Of a stretch of DNA of 64,000 nucleotides, positions 37,082-47,499 are shown piece after piece. The notes under the pieces were generated by a model. It was not told the DNA's origin. It worked only from the letters and a program-made list of their open reading frames with translations, and made no database searches. This stretch comes from Thalassobaculum sp. OXR-137 (GTDB lineage Bacteria > Pseudomonadota > Alphaproteobacteria > Thalassobaculales > Thalassobaculaceae). Position numbers and translations under genes: made by a program. Location: contig NZ_CP139715.1 in the NCBI RefSeq assembly GCF_034377285.1, positions 1,178,001 to 1,242,000 of the forward strand, in the 5' to 3' direction. The number at the start of each line of letters is the position of its first letter. The stretch's first letter is position 1.

Positions 37082-37723
37082 ATGCGTGGCAGGAACGCAG
37101 CCCCGATCAATCAGCAGCCCTCCGTCGTCGAGTATTTCGCGAAGGAATTCGCGCGCTTCCTCAATAATGTCCAGAATAACGAAGTGGATTTCCTTGGCTC
37201 GTTCCTCATCGAGAACGAGTGGGAAAATTACCGCAAGGACGCCGAAGAGGTGGTCGAGTCCCTGACCCTGGCCGGATTCGTCATCGTGCCGCGATCGCCG
37301 ACCGACGCGATGGTCCAGGCGGCGGACCAGGCGCTGTCGAAGGGCATGATGGCCTCGGCGTCGCGCACCTATGTCAGTTCGGTCTGGGGTGCGATGATCA
37401 CCGAGTGGATCGAGACCCGGAACGCCAATCTGATCCTCGACATCTTCTCCATGGCGCTGTCGCGGGCCTCCAGCCTGGGCAAGAAGGATTCCGGGAAGTT
37501 CGATTCGTCCTTCCAGCGCTTCCGCAAGCAGAGCCAGGACATCATGGCCAGCCTGGAGAAGACCGGACTGGCGATCTGCCCGGACGAGGCCGCGCCGAAC
37601 ATGATCAGCGCCGGCGTGGCGGAAACGGCCGAGCACCGCTCGCGCACCAACCAGCAGATCGGTGCCGATCCGACCTACATCGCCAGTCTGTACGAGAACA
37701 TGGTGAAGGCGCGCCCGGCCTGA
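37082..37723 (+). CDS. Protein of unknown function
   Basis: 213-residue soluble protein I cannot place. It is evenly amphipathic and helical (YFAKEFARFLNNVQNNEVDFLGSFL, ADQALSKGMMASASRTYVSSVWGAMI, ASSLGKKDSGKFDSSFQRFRKQSQDIMASLEKTGL). No signal peptide, membrane helix or known catalytic motif. The start at 37082 follows AGGA at 8-bp spacing; ATG 37073 is a weaker alternative. Codon use is native-looking. It is convergent with the next small gene. Confidence 0.65.
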   Translation: MRGRNAAPINQQPSVVEYFAKEFARFLNNVQNNEVDFLGSFLIENEWENYRKDAEEVVESLTLAGFVIVPRSPTDAMVQAADQALSKGMMASASRTYVSSVWGAMITEWIETRNANLILDIFSMALSRASSLGKKDSGKFDSSFQRFRKQSQDIMASLEKTGLAICPDEAAPNMISAGVAETAEHRSRTNQQIGADPTYIASLYENMVKARPA

Positions 37724-37753
37724 CCCGGCGCGTTTTCGCAGCGACGCCCGCCG

Positions 37754-38167
37754 TCAGCCCGAGGGCTTGCGCCGGTAGGCCGAGGCGAGCAGCGTGACAG
37801 CCTGTTTGTGGCGCGCGCTGCCCTGGGCGGGTGGGGCGGCCGACTGCCGATAGCTGGACATGGTCTGGCCGCTGCGCGAGCCGATGGCCGCCAGCAGGTC
37901 GGCTTCCGCGATCTGCGGCCTGCGGCCCTTCGGTCCCTTCTTACGCCCGCCGGTGCCGCCGATCGAATGACCGTCGGAGGCGCCCGTCGCCCGCTGGATC
38001 GCCAGCGCCGTCAGGTTCGCCATCAGCGGCGCCGTCAAGGCCCGGTAGAGCTTGTCGTCGGCATCGGCCCAGACGCGCAGCAGCAATGCCGCCTCGTGAC
38101 GGTTGCCGCCGGCCGCTTCCATCGCTTCGAGCGCCTTGGCTTTCACGTAGTCCTGTCCGCGTGCCAT
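37754..38167 (-). CDS. Small protein of unknown function
   Basis: 137 residues, unrecognised. Residues 1-65 look like one helical domain (YVKAKALEAMEAAGGNRHEAALLL, DADDKLYRALTAPLMANLTALAIQ); a Gly/Lys-rich linker (GGTGGRKKGPKGRR) joins a C-terminal Ser/Ala-rich part. The GNRHEAALLLRVWADADDKLYRAL pattern vaguely recalls small HTH-like domains, but no family can be named. A GGAG-rich stretch precedes the ATG at 38167. Confidence 0.6.
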   Translation of the reverse strand: MARGQDYVKAKALEAMEAAGGNRHEAALLLRVWADADDKLYRALTAPLMANLTALAIQRATGASDGHSIGGTGGRKKGPKGRRPQIAEADLLAAIGSRSGQTMSSYRQSAAPPAQGSARHKQAVTLLASAYRRKPSG

Positions 38168-38330
38168 CGCCGTCTCCCGCCTCCATGCCGCCGGCCGGCC
38201 CCCTTGGGGTCACCCCACGGGACCGCCTCGACCCCGCACGATACCAATCTTTCGCGAATTCGACACGTTCAGACTGGTCCGGCACGCAACCCGGTCTACC
38301 CTCACTCGTTCAGATCGAAGGAGGTGCGCC

Positions 38331-39287
38331 ATGCGCAGACTGGCCTTCCTGACGTGTATCGTCTTTCTCGCCTTCTCCGCCCCCGCCTCGGGTGCGGACC
38401 TCAACCCGTTGAATGCGGTCGTCGAAATCCGCAGCGGCGTGCCGGCAGATGCCCGGACCGCCGATACGCTGGGCACCGAGCGTGCCGGCGGCGGCATTCT
38501 GATCGACGGCGGCGGCCTGATCCTCACCATCGGCTATCTGATCATGGAGGCCGACGAGGTCTGGGTGATGGATGCCGACTCGAATCGGGTGCCGGCGGAG
38601 ACCGTGGGCTACGATCACGAGACCGGATTCGGACTGATCCGGGCGCTCGGTCCGCTGACGGCCACCCCCGCGCCGCTGGGCAGCTTCAGGGATCTGGAGG
38701 TCGGCGACACCCTGCTCGCCGCCGGTCCGGACAGCGCCCGGCCGACGGTGCTGATCGGCGTCAGGCCCTTCGCCGGCGGCTGGGAATACCTGCTCGAGGA
38801 CGCGCTCTATACCTCGCCGCCGATCCCCGATTTCGGCGGCGCGGCCCTGTTCGCCAAGGACGGGCGGCTGGTCGGGGTGGGCTCGCTGATCCTGCGGGAT
38901 ATCGGCGGCGGCCTGCCGGGCAATCTCTACGTTCCGGTCGACCTTCTGCCGCCGATCCTGGGTGACCTGCTCGCCTTCGGCCAGGCAACGTCCCCGGCCC
39001 AGCCCTGGATCGGGCTGTATCCGAACGAGGTGGACGGCGCGCTGGTGGTCGGACGGGTGGCGCCGGGCGGACCGGCGCAGACCGCCGGCATCGGGCCGGG
39101 CGACGTCATCCTCGGCGTCGGCGACGAGCCGGTCGGCGATATCGAGCAACTCTGGCGCAAGCTCCGGGCCCTGGGTCCGGCCGGCGTCGCCGTGCCGCTG
39201 AAGGTGTTGGGCGGAAACGGCGTGCGCGACGTGCTGCTCACCTCCCGCGACCGCCGCGGCTGGCTGAAGCTGGAACGCAGCTACTAG
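38331..39287 (+). CDS. HtrA-like secreted pseudoprotease with PDZ domain
   Basis: 318 residues. Signal peptide (MRRLAFLTCIVFLAFSAPASGA), trypsin-like domain (residues 25-215), then a PDZ domain (ALVVGRVAPGGPAQTAGIGPGDVILGVGDEPV). The layout matches DegP/HtrA periplasmic proteases, but the catalytic triad seems lost. The ILTNAHVV position reads LILTIGYLI (His to Tyr69), the Asp segment reads HETGFGLI, and the GNSGGP segment reads DFGGAALF. A periplasmic scaffold or substrate-binding role is more likely than proteolysis. GGAGG precedes the ATG. Confidence 0.82.
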   Translation: MRRLAFLTCIVFLAFSAPASGADLNPLNAVVEIRSGVPADARTADTLGTERAGGGILIDGGGLILTIGYLIMEADEVWVMDADSNRVPAETVGYDHETGFGLIRALGPLTATPAPLGSFRDLEVGDTLLAAGPDSARPTVLIGVRPFAGGWEYLLEDALYTSPPIPDFGGAALFAKDGRLVGVGSLILRDIGGGLPGNLYVPVDLLPPILGDLLAFGQATSPAQPWIGLYPNEVDGALVVGRVAPGGPAQTAGIGPGDVILGVGDEPVGDIEQLWRKLRALGPAGVAVPLKVLGGNGVRDVLLTSRDRRGWLKLERSY

Positions 39288-39317
39288 CCCCAACGGATCG
39301 GGACACATCAGGCACCT

Positions 39318-39345
39318 ACCGGGTCGCCCTGCTGCGCGACCCGGT
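39318..39345. terminator. Hairpin between convergent genes
   Basis: Perfect 10-bp stem ACCGGGTCGC / GCGACCCGGT with an 8-base loop, in the 77-bp gap between the convergent pseudoprotease and MscS genes. It lacks a T-tract, so termination is inferred from position. Confidence 0.5.
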
Positions 39346-39364
39346 GCCGGTGACGTAGCGCGGC

Positions 39365-40198
39365 TCAGGCGGCCGGCGCGTCCGTCTTCATGTGCATAAC
39401 CCGCTGCGGGAACGGGATCTCGATGCCGGCGGCGTCGAGCGCTTCCTTGACCGCCTTGTTCATCGCCCATTTGCAGGGCCACAGGTCGGCGGCATTCACC
39501 CAGAAGCGCAGGTTGATCGTGATCGCGCTGTCGCCCAGTTCCATCACCATGACCTGGGGCGCCGGCTCGGGCAGGGCCCGCCCATCGGCCTCCAGGGTCG
39601 CCATCAGCACCTCCATCGCCTTGGTCAGGTCGGCGTCGTAGGCGACCCCGACCGCGATATCCAGGCGTCTCGTGGCGTAGCGCGAGTAGTTCGCGATGTC
39701 CTGGCTGAAGATCGCCGAGTTCGGCACCACGATGTAGACATTGTCCGGCGTGGCGAGCTCGGTGTTGAACAGCCCGACCTCCTTCACCGTGCCGGCGGCC
39801 CCGCCGGCCTCCACATAATCGCCGACCTTGAACGGCCGCAGGAACAGCAGCATCACCCCGGCGGCAACGTTGGACAGGGTGCCCTGCAGCGCCAGGCCGA
39901 CCGCCAGGCCGGCGGCGCCGAGGACGGCGATGATCGAGGCGGTCTGCACCCCGAACTGGTTCAGCACCGCGATCAGGGTGATGGCGAGGACCAGATAGCC
40001 GACCACCGAGGCGAAGATCGGCCGGACGGTGTCGTCCATCCAGCGCACCCGGTTCAGTGCCCGGCGGGTGCCGGCCTTGGCCCAGCCCGACAGGATCCAG
40101 CCGACGACCAGGATGGCGATGGCACCGAGCACCTCCAGCCCATAGGTGGTCAGGATCTCCGTCACCTGGTCGCGGAGTTCAATCAGGTCTACGTTCAC
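39365..40198 (-). CDS. mscS: Small-conductance mechanosensitive channel (MscS family)
   Basis: 277 residues, three N-terminal membrane helices (residues 20-40, 60-85 and the pore helix) and a cytoplasmic beta/alpha vestibule, as in E. coli MscS (286). The pore-helix signature GLAVGLALQGTLSNVAAGVMLLFLRPFKVGDYVEAGG is intact, followed by NSAIFSQDIANYSRY. It opens under membrane tension to release solutes on hypo-osmotic shock. Confidence 0.93.
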   Translation of the reverse strand: MNVDLIELRDQVTEILTTYGLEVLGAIAILVVGWILSGWAKAGTRRALNRVRWMDDTVRPIFASVVGYLVLAITLIAVLNQFGVQTASIIAVLGAAGLAVGLALQGTLSNVAAGVMLLFLRPFKVGDYVEAGGAAGTVKEVGLFNTELATPDNVYIVVPNSAIFSQDIANYSRYATRRLDIAVGVAYDADLTKAMEVLMATLEADGRALPEPAPQVMVMELGDSAITINLRFWVNAADLWPCKWAMNKAVKEALDAAGIEIPFPQRVMHMKTDAPAA

Positions 40199-40260
40199 GC
40201 AATACTCCTAACACTCGTGACTGCCGGTCCCGAGTTCTGTCCCACCTGACGGCCAATCTC

Positions 40261-41301
40261 TTATACGCCGGCCCGCGACTTCAAGTCATCCGCGAGGGCG
40301 TCGGGAATGGTGATGCCGCCGGGGGCCGCCGCCCGCTTCGCCAGACGGCTGTCGCCCGGCAGGCGCGTGCCCTGCTGCTTCAGGATTTCGGCGAACATCT
40401 CCTCCGAACGGGCGGCGAAACCGTCGCCGCCGCCGAAGGCCCTGGGGTCCATGAGCAGGATCAGATGGCCGATCGACGGCGGCGCGCCGGTCGGCTCGAA
40501 GAAGGAGGAGCCCTGATAGCCGAAATTGGAGCCGGTCAGCGCCCCGCACAGCAGCTCGATCATCAGGCCGAGCGCGGCTCCCTTGGCGCCGGCGCTGCGC
40601 CCGCCGAGTGGCGCCATGGAGCCGACCAGGGCGGCCTCGGCGTCGGTGGTGATGGTGCCCTCGGCATCGAGCGCCCAGTCGTCGGGGATCGCCTCGCCCT
40701 TCTTCGCCGCCAGCACCACCTTGCCGCGGGCGACGGTGGAGACCGACAGGTCGATCACCAGCGGCGGCCGCCCGTCGGTGCGCGGCGAGGCGAAGGCGAT
40801 CGGGTTGGTGCCGTACAGCGCGGTCTTGCCGCCCCAGGGCGCGATCGCCGCCGGTGTGTTGGAGAAGGCCAGCGCCACCAGCCCCCGGGCCGCCGCATCC
40901 TCCACATGGTGGCCGGCGACGCCGAAATGGTGGCTGTGCCGGATCGAGACCGCGGCGATGCCGGTCTCGCCGACGATCTCGGCCGCCGCGTCGAGCCCGG
41001 CCCGGATGGCGGGGAAGGCGAAGCCGATCTGGCTGTCCACGTCGATCACCGCCTGGGCGCTGCGGGTGACGGTCGGCCGGGCATGGCCGTCGACCTTGCC
41101 GTTCATCGCCTGCTCGGCATAGGGCGGGACCCGGGCGACCCCGTGGCTGGAGATCCCGTCGGCCTCGGCGCGCAGCAGGGCATCGGCGACCACGCCGGCG
41201 ATATCCGGCGCCACATTGGACTTGATGAAGACATCGGCCATGAGGGCGCGCAGATCGGCGGGAGCGAAGGTCGCCACGGGGCTGTTCTCCTGTTCTGACA
41301 T
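40261..41301 (-). CDS. Ldh family oxidoreductase (malate/lactate/ureidoglycolate dehydrogenase type)
   Basis: 346-residue NAD(P)-dependent 2-hydroxyacid dehydrogenase of the YlbC/YiaK/Mdh superfamily. Diagnostic: ADGISSHGVARVPPY near residue 48, SIRHSHHFGVAGHHVE (catalytic His), FSNTPAAIAPWGGKTALYGTNPIAFASP and GAKGAALGLMIELLCGALTGSNFG. Family substrates include sulfolactate, ureidoglycolate, malate and 2,3-diketogulonate, so none is assigned. The gene is single and divergent from peroxiredoxin. Confidence 0.9.
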   Translation of the reverse strand: MSEQENSPVATFAPADLRALMADVFIKSNVAPDIAGVVADALLRAEADGISSHGVARVPPYAEQAMNGKVDGHARPTVTRSAQAVIDVDSQIGFAFPAIRAGLDAAAEIVGETGIAAVSIRHSHHFGVAGHHVEDAAARGLVALAFSNTPAAIAPWGGKTALYGTNPIAFASPRTDGRPPLVIDLSVSTVARGKVVLAAKKGEAIPDDWALDAEGTITTDAEAALVGSMAPLGGRSAGAKGAALGLMIELLCGALTGSNFGYQGSSFFEPTGAPPSIGHLILLMDPRAFGGGDGFAARSEEMFAEILKQQGTRLPGDSRLAKRAAAPGGITIPDALADDLKSRAGV

Positions 41302-41581
41302 CGGGGAAGCATGGCGGAAACGCCATGGAACCGGCTTGAAACGACGCTAACATTTATCACTTAGCCGTGATACGTCAGGGCCAAGAAAGCAAGACGCGAA
41401 CGGCTCCGTTAAGGATAGCCGTCCGCGCGCGTTCCGTCCGGTTTTGGGGGGCGGGACAGCCTGGAGGAGGACGCCGACCGGTCGGCTATCACCGGCAGCG
41501 ACGCCTCGGCGACGACGATCGCTTTGACGAGACGCGCGCGGATCGCCCGTGCGTGATGCTGATAACGATGGAGTGACCCCT

Positions 41582-42241
41582 ATGACTCTCAAGATCGGCC
41601 AGACCGCTCCCGATTTCACCGCGAAGACCACCGAGGGTGAGATCTCATTCCACGACTGGATCGGCGATAGCTGGTGCGTGCTGTTCTCGCATCCGAAGGA
41701 TTTCACCCCGGTCTGCACCACCGAGCTCGGCTACATGGCCCGCATGAAGCCGGAATTCGACAAGCGCGGCGTCAAGATCATCGGCCTCAGCGTCGACAAC
41801 GTCGACAACCACGCCAAGTGGGCGATGGACATCGAGGAGACCCAGGGCGCGAAGCCGAACTATCCGATGATCGGCGACACCGACCTGAACGTCTCCAAGC
41901 TCTACGGCATGCTGCCGGAAGGGGCGGGCGAGACCTCCGAGGGCCGCACCGCCGTCGACAACGCGACGGTCCGCAACGTCTTCGTCATCGGCCCGGACAA
42001 GCAGGTCAAGCTCATCCTGGTCTATCCGATGAGCACCGGCCGCAACTTCGACGAGGTGCTGCGGGTGATCGACTCCATGCAGCTCACCGCCAAGCACCAG
42101 GTGGCGACGCCGGTGAACTGGAAGCATGGCGACGAGGTCATCATCGTCCCCGCGCTGAAGGACGAGGACGCCAAGGCGAAGTTCCCGGACGGCTGGCGCG
42201 CCGAGAAGCCCTACCTGCGCTACGTCCCGCAGCCGAAGTAA
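41582..42241 (+). CDS. 1-Cys peroxiredoxin (Prx6 type)
   Basis: 219-residue Prx6-class peroxiredoxin that reduces hydrogen peroxide and organic hydroperoxides in the cytoplasm. The peroxidatic Cys sits in FSHPKDFTPVCTTELG; no resolving Cys of the 2-Cys type is visible. The long C-terminal arm (NWKHGDEVIIVPALKDEDAKAKFPDGW) is typical. The ATG at 41582 follows GGAGTGA. The 280-bp region before it (41302-41581) shows no clear promoter or operator. A strong hairpin terminator follows at 42312. Confidence 0.94.
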   Translation: MTLKIGQTAPDFTAKTTEGEISFHDWIGDSWCVLFSHPKDFTPVCTTELGYMARMKPEFDKRGVKIIGLSVDNVDNHAKWAMDIEETQGAKPNYPMIGDTDLNVSKLYGMLPEGAGETSEGRTAVDNATVRNVFVIGPDKQVKLILVYPMSTGRNFDEVLRVIDSMQLTAKHQVATPVNWKHGDEVIIVPALKDEDAKAKFPDGWRAEKPYLRYVPQPK

Positions 42242-42311
42242 CGCGCGGGCGCGCTACTTCGGCCCGGCCCTGGACCCGATCCAGGGGTTTCGGGGCCGTG
42301 AAAGAAATGAC

Positions 42312-42346
42312 GGGCCGGTGCAGATCAAGCACCGGCCCTTTTCTTT
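42312..42346 (+). terminator. Rho-independent terminator of the peroxiredoxin gene
   Basis: Perfect 10-bp stem GGGCCGGTGC / GCACCGGCCC with a 7-base loop, followed by TTTTCTTT. It lies 70 bp after the peroxiredoxin stop. The clearest intrinsic terminator noticed in the window. Confidence 0.88.
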
Positions 42347-42359
42347 CCAACCCCTACGG

Positions 42360-42470
42360 CACTCCCCGGACTTGTTCCGGGGCAATCCCATCCGCGTGTC
42401 AGGACTTCGCAGAGCCTGTTCGGGCGCCCCGTCGATCCTGGGCCTCGCCCCGGAATAAATCCGGGGAGTG
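42360..42470. repeat. REP-like palindrome (CTCCCCGGACTTG family)
   Basis: Left arm CACTCCCCGGACTTGTTCCG, right arm GAATAAATCCGGGGAGTG, with a 60-bp loop. The arms are nearly identical to those at 19466-19561. It lies between the peroxiredoxin terminator and the convergent DapA-like gene. Confidence 0.85.
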
Positions 42471-42503
42471 AGGAGAGGTGGAGGGTGCTGAGTTCCGCCC
42501 CCC

Positions 42504-43388
42504 TCAGATCGCCCCCAGCCCCTTCAGCGCCGCCTCGATCGCCTTCTTCTGCGTCGCACTCGCCGGCGCCATGGGCTGGCGGGGCTGGCCCGACGGCACA
42601 CCCTGCAGCGCCTGGGCGTATTTCGTCGCCGCCGGCAGGTTGTCGTGCGGCAGCAGCGCGTTCCAGGTGCGCAGCAGCTTGCCGTGCAGCTCCAGCGCCG
42701 CGGCGTGGTCGCCCGCCTTCACCAGATCCCACAGCTTCACCGAGGCACCGGGGGCGGCCGCCAGGATCGCGGCGATCGAGCCGTGGGCGCCCAGGGCGTA
42801 GGACGGATACATCAGCGCATCGACCGCGCTGAAGATCGACTTGCCCGGCTTCACGTCCAGCATCAGGTCGGCGAACAGCTTCAGGTCGCCGGCCGACTGC
42901 TTTACCCCGATCACCTCCGGCACCTCGTCGAAGATCCGCAGCAGCAGGGCCGGGGAGAGATAGGTCCAGGGCACCACGTTGTAGATGATGATCTTCTGCC
43001 CGGTTTCGCCGGCCATGGTGCGGAAATGCTCCACCATGTCGTCGTCGGAGGGCCGGAACAGGTAGTGCACCGGCGTCACCTGCAGGGCGGCGGGGTTCAG
43101 GTCGGCCACCAGCCTGCCCCGGCGCACCGCCTCGCGGGTGCTGTCGCAGATGATGCCGGCGACCACCGGCACCCGGCCGGCGGCGGCCTCGGTGGCGGCG
43201 GCGACCAGGTCGCGGGTCTCCTCGGCATCCAGCGTATGGCCCTCGCCGGTCGAGCCGCCCACCGCCACGCCGGCCGCTCCCTCCTTGATCAGCCAGTCGA
43301 TCTGCTTGCCCGCGGCCTCGAAATCGATGGCGCCCGCGGCGTCGAACGGAGTGGTGGATGGCGGAATGACGCCGGCGAGCTCGGCCAT
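42504..43388 (-). CDS. Dihydrodipicolinate synthase (DapA) family aldolase/lyase
   Basis: 294-residue TIM-barrel N-acetylneuraminate lyase/DapA-family enzyme. GGSTGEGHTL near residue 45, the catalytic Tyr in KIIIYNVVPW and the Schiff-base Lys in VIGVKQSAGD are present. Catabolic members use pyruvate-derived aldols; this one is likely catabolic because it stands beside an IclR regulator rather than lysine genes. AGGAGG precedes the ATG at 43388; the longer frame runs into the regulator's promoter region. Confidence 0.87.
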   Translation of the reverse strand: MAELAGVIPPSTTPFDAAGAIDFEAAGKQIDWLIKEGAAGVAVGGSTGEGHTLDAEETRDLVAAATEAAAGRVPVVAGIICDSTREAVRRGRLVADLNPAALQVTPVHYLFRPSDDDMVEHFRTMAGETGQKIIIYNVVPWTYLSPALLLRIFDEVPEVIGVKQSAGDLKLFADLMLDVKPGKSIFSAVDALMYPSYALGAHGSIAAILAAAPGASVKLWDLVKAGDHAAALELHGKLLRTWNALLPHDNLPAATKYAQALQGVPSGQPRQPMAPASATQKKAIEAALKGLGAI

Positions 43389-43457
43389 GGGTGTGTCCTC
43401 CTGAAAGGGTCCGGCGCGTTCTTCATTGCGGAATGGGGCGGCCGGTACCGGGGTTGA

Positions 43458-45575
<2,118 letters not shown>

Positions 45576-45646
45576 CGATTCCGGCGGTTGCCATTCCGGG
45601 ACGGGCGATGTCCGATAGCGGCCCCACCGAATCGGAGCTCATATCC

Positions 45647-47056
45647 ATGTCCGTCGCCGACCTGATCCCGAAGACCGCCACCGAAATCGTCGGCCTGCTG
45701 AAGAAGGGCGAGGTCACCACCGGCGACCTTCTGGACGCGCTGGAGCAGCGCATCGAGGCGGTCGACGGCACGATCAACGCCCTGCCGACCCTGTGCTTCG
45801 ACCGAGCCCGCGAGCACGCGTCGGCTGCCTCCAAGGACAGCGTGCTGGCCGGCCTGCCGGTGGCGATCAAGGACCTGACGGCGACGGAAGGCGTGCTGAC
45901 CACCTACGGCTCGCCGATCTACAAGGACAACGTGCCGGAAAGCTCCGACATCCTGGTGCAGATGCTGGAGGCCGAGGGCGGGGTGGTCTACGCCAAGTCC
46001 AACACCCCGGAATTCGGCGCCGGCGCCAATACCTTCAACGAGGTGTTCGGCCGCACGGTGAACCCCTGGAACACCTCGCGCAGCGTGGCCGGATCCTCCG
46101 GCGGCTCGGCGGCGGCCCTGGCGTCGGGCACGGCGTGGCTGGCCTCGGGCTCCGATCTCGGCGGCAGCCTGCGCAATCCGGCCAGCTTCTGCGGCATCGT
46201 CGGCTTCCGGCCGACCCCCGGCCGGGTCGCCCACGGCCCCTCCGACCTGCCTTTCGGCATGATGTCGGTGGACGGGCCGATGGCGCGCAACGTGCCGGAT
46301 GTGGCCCTGATGCTCGACGCCATGGCGGGTCAGCACCCGGTCGACCCGATCTCGCTCGCCCGACCGGCGGAGTCCTTCACCGACGCGGTCAAGGCGAAGC
46401 GCATGCCGAAGCGGGTGGCGCTGAGCGTCGATCTCGGCGGCATCACCCCGGTGGACAAGGAGGTCGCCGCGATCGTCGAGAAGGCGGCCAAGGTGTTCGA
46501 GGACATGGGCTGCATCGTCGAGGAGGCGAGCCCGGATTTCAGCGACGTCCAGCTCGTGTTCCAGACCCTGCGCGCCATGCAGTTCGCCGCCGGCAAGAAG
46601 ACCCTGCTGGAGAAGCACCGCGACCTGCTGAAGCCGGAGGTGATCTGGAACATCGAGAAGGGTCTCGAGCTCACCATGGACGAGATCGCCAAGGCGGAAC
46701 TCGCCCGCGGCCGTCTGTATCATCGGGTGGAGCAGTTCTTCCGGACCTACGACCTGGTGCTGTCGCCGGCCACCATCGTGCCGCCCTATCCGGTCGAGCA
46801 CCGCTACGTGGAGGCATGCAACGGGGTCACCTTCTCGAACTATATCGAGTGGTGCACGGTGGCCTATGCCTTCACCTGTGCCGCCTGCCCGGCGCTGTCG
46901 GTCCCGGCGGGCTTCACCGAAGGCGGCCTGCCGGTGGGCCTGCAGATCGCCGGCAAGCCGCGCGGCGAGGCCGACCTGCTGAGTGCGGCGGCGCTCTACG
47001 AGACGGCGGCGGCGATCAAGTCCGGCATCCCCATCGATCCCCGCGTGGGAAGCTGA
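45647..47056 (+). CDS. Amidase (amidase signature family)
   Basis: 469-residue amidase-signature enzyme with the Ser-cisSer-Lys triad regions visible: Lys in AGLPVAIKDLTATEG, GSSGGSAAALASG (cis-Ser) and SGSDLGGSLRNPASFCG (nucleophile). Hydrolyses an amide of unknown identity. Two starts are possible: ATG 45608 and ATG 45647. The latter has GGAG nine bases upstream and gives the family-like N-terminus MSVADLIPKTATEIVGLLK, so it was preferred. It is co-directional with pobA but follows by 71 bp. Confidence 0.88.
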   Translation: MSVADLIPKTATEIVGLLKKGEVTTGDLLDALEQRIEAVDGTINALPTLCFDRAREHASAASKDSVLAGLPVAIKDLTATEGVLTTYGSPIYKDNVPESSDILVQMLEAEGGVVYAKSNTPEFGAGANTFNEVFGRTVNPWNTSRSVAGSSGGSAAALASGTAWLASGSDLGGSLRNPASFCGIVGFRPTPGRVAHGPSDLPFGMMSVDGPMARNVPDVALMLDAMAGQHPVDPISLARPAESFTDAVKAKRMPKRVALSVDLGGITPVDKEVAAIVEKAAKVFEDMGCIVEEASPDFSDVQLVFQTLRAMQFAAGKKTLLEKHRDLLKPEVIWNIEKGLELTMDEIAKAELARGRLYHRVEQFFRTYDLVLSPATIVPPYPVEHRYVEACNGVTFSNYIEWCTVAYAFTCAACPALSVPAGFTEGGLPVGLQIAGKPRGEADLLSAAALYETAAAIKSGIPIDPRVGS

Positions 47057-47070
47057 GATCTTCTCGCCGA

Positions 47071-47317
47071 CCCTTCGACACGCCCCGCCCTTCGACACGC
47101 CCCGCCCTTCGACACGCCCCGTCCCGGATCAAGTCCGGGACGGGGCTGCTCAGGATGAGGTCGAAATGAAGCAGCCGACCGTTCGACACGCCCCGGCTCG
47201 GGCCGAGGCCTCTCAGGATGAGGTCGAAAGTTGGAATGGGCTCAGGGTGTGGTCGAAAGGAAGACTATGAGGAATGACCTCGCCCTGAGCAGCTCCCGCA
47301 GGGAGCGTGTCGAAGGG
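47071..47317. repeat. Complex palindrome cluster (CCCTTCGACACGC family)
   Basis: Begins with CCCTTCGACACGCC repeated three times head-to-tail (47071-47120), then GGGGCTGCTCAGGATGAGGTC and degenerate arms, and ends with GACCTCGCCCTGAGCAGC..GCGTGTCGAAGGG. The outer arms match the two palindromes flanking the GIY-YIG gene (60910-61027 and 61375-61509), but here there is no gene inside. It fills most of the 443-bp gap 47057-47499. Confidence 0.8.
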
Positions 47318-47346
47318 CCGGTTGCCTCCACACCCAAAACCCGAAC

Positions 47347-47466
47347 GCCCTCCCCGGACGTGGTCCGGGCCTACGTAGGAAGGCGGTTCAGCCTATGGGA
47401 TGTCCAACCCGGCGTTCGTGCCGATGAACCGTGGGCCGCGGCACGGGGCCGGGGAGTGTGGGAGGG
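47347..47466. repeat. Decayed REP-like palindrome (CTCCCCGGAC family)
   Basis: CCCTCCCCGGACGTGGTCCGG at the left and GGCCGGGGAGTGTGGGAGG at the right, separated by diverged sequence. It looks like an eroded relative of the copies at 4190, 19466 and 42360. It lies directly before the hydratase gene's 3' end. Confidence 0.55.
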
Positions 47467-47499
47467 GGTAGGCGAGTATCCCACCCCCAGACCCTCAGC

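Noticed and set aside
47071-47120. Three head-to-tail CCCTTCGACACGCC units resembling a CRISPR start
   Set aside because: There are no spacers, units directly abut, and no cas gene is in the window; it is part of a palindrome cluster.
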